Shown: in pieces, positions 4,479 to 7,594 of the stretch
Position numbering within the stretch: position 1 is the first letter of the stretch
How the letters are laid out: each line of letters opens with the position of its first letter
NCBI GenBank assembly: GCA_001784635.1
Contig: MFRS01000025.1
Span: 16,761 to 24,354 of the forward strand
Origin: Candidatus Micrarchaeota archaeon RBG_16_49_10
GTDB taxonomy: Archaea > Aenigmatarchaeota > Aenigmatarchaeia > CG10238-14
Direction of reading: 5' to 3'
DNA length: 7,594 nt
Made by a program: the position numbers and the translations under genes
Notes under the pieces: generated by a model
The model's input: only the letters and a program-made list of their open reading frames with translations
What the model was told of the DNA's origin: nothing
Database searches by the model: none

Positions 4479-4747
4479 TAGTGATTTTAGCCACTTACTT
4501 GATTGATTGGCTGAACGTCATGATTGAAGGCGGCGTTCTGAAACTAAAGCTGGTTCTAACCTTGTTGATGCTGACCACAATCTACCTGGCCTATGAAAAA
4601 TATATCAAGCCAAAAACCCAAAACAATAAAGGGAATGAGATGATGGGAAAAAAGGGCAAGGGGATTGCCGAATTCGGCGTCTGGATAATAGTAGGCGTGG
4701 TCGCATTGCTTATCATTTTGTGGCTGCTTGGCGTGATTCGCTTCTGA
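4475..4747 (+). CDS. Small membrane protein ending in a class III prepilin-like segment (up to 90 aa)
   Basis: Candidate starts are TTG 4475, GTG 4481, ATG 4520 and, internally, ATG 4640 or 4643. From TTG 4475, residues about 1-15 and 25-40 are hydrophobic (LKLVLTLLMLTTIYLAY), followed by a basic linker (EKYIKPKTQNNKGNE). Residues 56-90 then begin MMGKKGKGIAEF and continue as a strongly hydrophobic helix. KG|KGIAEF matches the archaeal class III signal peptide pattern (basic-Gly, cleavage, then Glu at +5 and Phe at +6) recognised by EppA/PibD-type prepilin peptidases. Whether this is one three-helix protein or an upstream membrane frame plus a 34-35-aa pilin-like gene is unresolved. It probably forms one transcript with the gene at 4200. 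Confidence 0.5.
   Translation: MIVILATYLIDWLNVMIEGGVLKLKLVLTLLMLTTIYLAYEKYIKPKTQNNKGNEMMGKKGKGIAEFGVWIIVGVVALLIILWLLGVIRF
4640..4747 (+). other. Class III signal-peptide-like segment, possible separate 35-aa pilin-like ORF
   Basis: ATG 4640 and ATG 4643 are adjacent and preceded by AAAGGG at 4628-4633, a weak Shine-Dalgarno match. The encoded MMGKKGKG-IAEFGVW has Lys-Lys-Gly, then Glu five residues after the putative cleavage following G6, then an uninterrupted helix ending IRF. Archaeal type IV pilins and archaellins share this layout, but a head domain is absent: only about 29 residues would remain after cleavage. This may be a minor helix-only pilin, or merely the third helix of the longer protein. 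Confidence 0.35.
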
Positions 4748-4783
4748 GTCTCCTAGGTGACGCCACACGACACTTTTGGTTGA

Positions 4784-5017
4784 GTGACGCGGATGCGACA
4801 GAACCGTGGGGAAAGAGGAGTATACCACTTAACCAACATGGAAATGGACGTGGAGATGGCGACAGCTATTGCAGCGGGAAGCATTCTTACGCCTGGTATA
4901 ATCGACGTTTTGAGAAGAGGCGGATATACAGAATTTAACTCTGCGAGAGAGGCTGTTTTGGGTTACTTTGCTAGCCAAGATATATCAGAAAGCCAAGTGA
5001 ATGTCACTGAATTGTAG
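4784..5017 (+). CDS. Small soluble protein, weakly ribbon-helix-helix-like (77 aa)
   Basis: GTG 4784 opens the frame, with ATG at 4793 and 4838 as alternatives. There is no TATA box or good Shine-Dalgarno ahead of any of them, so it may be the last gene of the transcript from 4200, 36 nt after the preceding stop. Residues 38-62 (GIIDVLRRGGYTEFNSARE and on) recall helix 2 and the turn of CopG/MetJ-type ribbon-helix-helix DNA-binding proteins (hydrophobic-Asp-Val, RxGxY, Ser-x-x-Glu-Ala-Val). However, the N-terminal strand and first helix do not match clearly. Low-confidence guess: a small regulator; otherwise unknown. Confidence 0.5.
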   Translation: MTRMRQNRGERGVYHLTNMEMDVEMATAIAAGSILTPGIIDVLRRGGYTEFNSAREAVLGYFASQDISESQVNVTEL

Positions 5018-5054
5018 AATGAGTGAACAATCCCCATGGCAAGACCGCGTGGAA

Positions 5055-6257
5055 CTAGACATACCAAATTTCAGTCTGCTGTCTATTCAAAACTTCATGA
5101 CCATCCTCGGTTACCAAAACATCGTCTTCCAGTGCAACTTTACCTATTTCTGGGTGTGCCACGCTCGGTTCTGCTGTTACCACATTACCTTGCTCAAAAA
5201 CAGCTTCTGCCATCCTACCATATCTTGACCAAGGAGGGAATGCCCCAGGGCCAATTTCATGTGACGTTCTTCCCAATGAGTGGCCAAATCCATGATCATA
5301 ACCCTCAACATCAGGCGCACTATAACCACTGGCATGAACAATTTCCCTTGCTGCAGCATCCACATCAGTGCCTCTAACCCCAGGCGCTATCATGACAATT
5401 CCAGTATTTTTTGCTTCCAACGCAACTTGAAACAGCCTTTGTATTTCTGCTGGAGCATGACTTTCTCCAGGCTTTCTAACATAAGACATGTTTTGAATAT
5501 CGGAGCATTGCGCCTCTCCCGGTGGTCCGTAGCTTACGCCAAAGTCAATAAATAATACTTCCCCAGATTTTATCTTTGTGTCATCCGGTCTGTGATGAGA
5601 ATACAAGCTATTTTTCCCTACTGAAACTATGGGATCCATATCCTCAGCCCAAGCAAACCCTAATCCTCTAGCTCTAGCCTCCCCCCTCATATATTCAGCA
5701 ATTTGGGTTTCTGTGACTCCCTCTCTGATAATATTTGAGAGAGCCATTTGGAGTATTTCTTGGCCTTCTTTTATAGCTCTTCTCATGTATTGTAAATCCT
5801 GTTCTGTCCTTCTTCCGAACGCTGAAGAGATAACGTCATCGCCGGGCAAAATTTTATAGCGTGATAATAATTCTCCCAAATTGACCCAAAGGCCATGGCC
5901 CAACGTGTCAATGCCCGCTTCGTCTTGAGAGAAATTCATCACGATTTCTCTTGACGCTGGTTCCATCCTTCTTAAGACCGGCGATAGAGCATCTAAGAAT
6001 GATGTTTTATATCCGATTACTTCATAGACCTGCGCGGGAAGGTTTCCTTCATCATAACTTGCACCAATTATCGCAGGTTGCCCAGATCTCGGAATCAAAA
6101 CTGCGGTTGAGCCCACAACTGAAGTGCCAAATAAATTATATAACATATTTTCTGGGTGGTTCACCTCTCTCCCTACGCCTAAAAATAGATTTTTCCCATA
6201 TCTTTGCAAAGCGTCTTGAACGAATTTCACTCTTTGTGCAACAGAATCAACTTTCAT
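5055..6257 (-). CDS. M24B metallopeptidase, Xaa-Pro dipeptidase/aminopeptidase-like (400 aa)
   Basis: Cytosolic enzyme expected to hydrolyse the bond before proline in peptides, completing peptide breakdown. Residues about 1-140 form the creatinase/prolidase N-terminal domain; 150-400 are the pita-bread catalytic domain. The five metal ligands are present in order: D238 (FIDFG), D253 (CSDI), H326 (HGFGHSLG), E363 (TAEPS) and E377 (ALEDDVLV). H221/H222 (YSHHRP) and H333 (RTSHE) correspond to the conserved active-site histidines. The D238-D253 gap is 15 residues against 11 in E. coli PepP, so there is a small insertion (SYGPPGEAQC). Length is normal for the family. Codon use (many TTA, CTT, AGA, ATT) differs from the GC-rich neighbours, which hints at horizontal acquisition. 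Dipeptidase and aminopeptidase cannot be separated by eye. It stands alone, converging on the gene ending at 5017 and diverging from 6376. Confidence 0.9.
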   Translation of the reverse strand: MKVDSVAQRVKFVQDALQRYGKNLFLGVGREVNHPENMLYNLFGTSVVGSTAVLIPRSGQPAIIGASYDEGNLPAQVYEVIGYKTSFLDALSPVLRRMEPASREIVMNFSQDEAGIDTLGHGLWVNLGELLSRYKILPGDDVISSAFGRRTEQDLQYMRRAIKEGQEILQMALSNIIREGVTETQIAEYMRGEARARGLGFAWAEDMDPIVSVGKNSLYSHHRPDDTKIKSGEVLFIDFGVSYGPPGEAQCSDIQNMSYVRKPGESHAPAEIQRLFQVALEAKNTGIVMIAPGVRGTDVDAAAREIVHASGYSAPDVEGYDHGFGHSLGRTSHEIGPGAFPPWSRYGRMAEAVFEQGNVVTAEPSVAHPEIGKVALEDDVLVTEDGHEVLNRQQTEIWYV

Positions 6258-6280
6258 AATTTTTTTTACATTGTAAGAGC

Positions 6281-6287
6281 TAAATCC
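6281..6287 (-). promoter_or_regulatory. TATA-like box for the M24 peptidase gene
   Basis: On the - strand it reads GGATTTA, centred 27 nt upstream of ATG 6257, with an A-rich stretch immediately before the start codon and no Shine-Dalgarno. The match to consensus is only fair; the spacing is right for a leaderless mRNA. Confidence 0.4.
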
Positions 6288-6344
6288 TTTACTTTTACTA
6301 TCCGATAGGTAAATTTTGTAGACATCACCCCACCCGCACTCAAC

Positions 6345-6352
6345 TATTAATA
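6345..6352 (+). promoter_or_regulatory. TATA box for the operon starting at 6376
   Basis: TATTAATA is centred 27-28 nt upstream of ATG 6376. It is the only clear promoter in front of both the 107-aa gene and the Cdc48/VAT gene, so the two are probably one operon. Confidence 0.5.
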
Positions 6353-6375
6353 TTTTTGTTTAAATAAACACTAAA

Positions 6376-6699
6376 ATGAAGGCTGTGCTGATTTGCTTCT
6401 CCACGAAGTCCAGGCAGTTCAAGAGCAACTACGACAGGAACAGGTTCTTCCGCGGGCTGTACGGGTGGAGGCAGGTAATAAATACTGGAAACAAGAAATA
6501 TATTTACGAGAGGCAGGGCCTACTCGGCGGGATCCCGCACATCAGGGTGGACCAGTCCATGTTCATAATCATGGAGCGTCACGCCGAGGCGATGCGGGAG
6601 TTCCTCGACGGGTGGGAGGACAAGATAGACTGGCAGCTTTTCAACGTCTTGCTTGACGACGATCAGAAAAAAAAGTTGAGAGGGGTTTTGGATGGTTGA
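6376..6699 (+). CDS. Conserved-looking 107-aa protein upstream of the Cdc48/VAT gene, function unknown
   Basis: The protein begins MKAVLICFSTKSRQFKSN and is basic in its first half, with an aromatic Arg-rich stretch (YDRNRFFRGLYGWRQV). A beta-hairpin-like segment (NKKYIYERQGLL), a GGIPHIRVDQSMFIIM segment and a helical acidic C-terminus (EAMREFLDGWEDKIDW) follow. There is no signal peptide or membrane helix. The basic aromatic half suggests RNA or DNA contact, but that is inference and I cannot name the family. The leaderless start is supported by TATA 6345-6352. Its last 8 nt overlap the start of the Cdc48/VAT gene, so translation is coupled and a role linked to the unfoldase is plausible. 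GC-rich AGG/ATC codon use matches the ATPase gene. Confidence 0.75.
   Translation: MKAVLICFSTKSRQFKSNYDRNRFFRGLYGWRQVINTGNKKYIYERQGLLGGIPHIRVDQSMFIIMERHAEAMREFLDGWEDKIDWQLFNVLLDDDQKKKLRGVLDG
6678..6685 (+). promoter_or_regulatory. Shine-Dalgarno sequence for the Cdc48/VAT start at 6692
   Basis: GAGAGGGG lies inside the end of the 107-aa gene, 6 nt before ATG 6692. It supports that start and internal initiation on a shared transcript. Confidence 0.5.
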
Positions 6700-7594
6700 T
6701 AGGGAAATTGAGGCGAAGGTTGGCGAGCTCTCCCAGAGGGAGGAGTTCGGCCGTGGCATCATAAGGATGGATTCCTCGTTCATGCAAAGGCTGAGCATGA
6801 GGGAGGGCGAGATTGTGGAACTGGAGGGTATGCGAAAGACCGGAGCGGTCGCCGTGAGGCCCTACCCCACCGACGCCGGGCTCAATCTCATAAGGATGGA
6901 CGGCCTCGTGAGGAGGAACTGCGGGATTGGTGTCGGGGACAACGTGAAGATAAGGAAGGCCGATGCCAAGGAGGCCAAGAAGGTCCAGCTCGCCCCCGCT
7001 GAGAAGGACATCATCGTCCACATAAGCCCCTCACTGATAAAGCAGAACATCTACTACAGGCCGATGTGCAAGGGAGACATAATAGTCCCCACCCCGATAG
7101 TGAGGGAGAGGACTGACAGGATGGACAACGTCTTCCACGACTTCATGGGCTTTGAATTCGAGGACTTCTTCCGCTTCAACCCGACTGGTGAGACCAGGTT
7201 CGTGGTCACAAACACAACGCCTGTAGGCATAGTCAGGGTCACGGAAGAGACGGAGCTGGAGATACTACCCAGGCTGCCAGAGAACTTCAGCCTTGAACAG
7301 AAGACAGTCGCCTCGGTGACGTATGATGACATAGGCGGCATCGACGAGGCCATACACAAGGTCAGGGAGATGATTGAGCTGCCCTTGAGGCATCCCGAAC
7401 TCTTCTCGAAGCTCGGCATAGAGCCGCCGAAGGGCGTGCTGCTGCACGGCCCACCCGGTACCGGCAAGACCTTGCTTGCGAGGGCTGTCGCGACTGAGTC
7501 CAACGCAAACTTCTATCCCATTGCCGGGCCTGAAGTGATAAGCATGTGGTACGGGAAGTCGGAGGAGAACCTGAGGAAGGTCTTTGAGAATGCC
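6692..7594 (+). CDS. Cdc48/VAT-type AAA ATPase (p97 homologue), N-terminal 301 residues
   Basis: Hexameric ATP-driven unfoldase that extracts and unfolds proteins, in archaea often ahead of the proteasome. Residues about 5-95 match the double-psi barrel of the N-domain (EEFGRGIIRMDSSFM, MDGLVRRNCGIGVGDNV, KIRKADAKEAKKVQLAP). Residues about 100-195 are the second N-subdomain (IYYRPMCKGDIIVP, TTPVGIV). The D1 AAA domain starts at Y211-D-D-I-G-G-I-D. Its Walker A is G253-P-P-G-T-G-K259-T, and the pore-1 loop region is S284-M-W-Y-G-K-S-E with aromatic residues suited to gripping substrate. The common Glu after that Gly (GESE) is Lys289 here. The gene runs off the window, so Walker B, the arginine finger and any D2 domain are not visible. 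ATG 6692 overlaps the upstream stop by 8 nt. Confidence 0.95.
   Translation, partial: MVDREIEAKVGELSQREEFGRGIIRMDSSFMQRLSMREGEIVELEGMRKTGAVAVRPYPTDAGLNLIRMDGLVRRNCGIGVGDNVKIRKADAKEAKKVQLAPAEKDIIVHISPSLIKQNIYYRPMCKGDIIVPTPIVRERTDRMDNVFHDFMGFEFEDFFRFNPTGETRFVVTNTTPVGIVRVTEETELEILPRLPENFSLEQKTVASVTYDDIGGIDEAIHKVREMIELPLRHPELFSKLGIEPPKGVLLHGPPGTGKTLLARAVATESNANFYPIAGPEVISMWYGKSEENLRKVFENA

Noticed and set aside
5001..6259. Several + strand frames across the M24 peptidase gene
   Set aside because: They lie antisense to a full-length enzyme with all metal ligands and lack coherent domains or start signals.
6667..6674. A8 run near the end of the 107-aa gene as a slippage site fusing it to the Cdc48 frame
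   Set aside because: After a shift into the Cdc48 frame a TGA is met at 6677-6679, before ATG 6692, so no fusion would result.

Overview
This window looks like chromosomal DNA of an archaeon. The right edge carries the N-terminal part of a Cdc48/VAT-type AAA ATPase with a canonical N-domain and D1 Walker A motif. Most genes have a TATA-like box centred about 25-30 nt upstream of the preferred start codon, which fits leaderless archaeal transcripts. The GC-rich genes favour AGG for Arg and ATA/ATC for Ile. A class III (archaellin/pilin-type) signal-peptide-like segment is also present. The phylum cannot be fixed from the sequence; a small-genome (DPANN-like) or other uncultured archaeon is plausible but is only an inference.

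Layout. Bases 1-160 hold the 3' end of an unresolved + strand gene, T-run terminators on both strands and a perfect 13-bp tandem duplication. A divergent promoter region (410-517) separates a small - strand unknown gene (167-409) from a + strand two-gene unit. That unit is a secreted protein with period-17 paired-cysteine repeats and a long Thr-rich tail (518-1495), followed by a TTG-started single-pass membrane protein (1498-1764) and an oligo-T terminator.

Bases 1791-5017 are a more AT-rich patchwork of small, mostly leaderless genes on both strands. It contains four unrecognised small proteins, a Cys4 zinc-ribbon protein, an M23-type metallopeptidase fold without a signal peptide, a tiny coiled-coil reading frame with an in-frame stop, and two consecutive small membrane proteins, the second ending in a class III prepilin-like segment. 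The last gene is a 77-aa protein with a faint ribbon-helix-helix resemblance. No integrase, attachment site or replication gene is visible, so calling this an integrated element would be speculation.

Bases 5055-6257 (- strand) encode a complete M24B Xaa-Pro dipeptidase/aminopeptidase-like enzyme whose codon choice looks unlike that of its GC-rich neighbours. From 6345 a promoter drives an operon of a 107-aa unknown protein and the Cdc48/VAT ATPase. Their reading frames overlap by 8 nt, suggesting translational coupling and possibly shared function. I saw no tRNA, rRNA, CRISPR array or insertion sequence.
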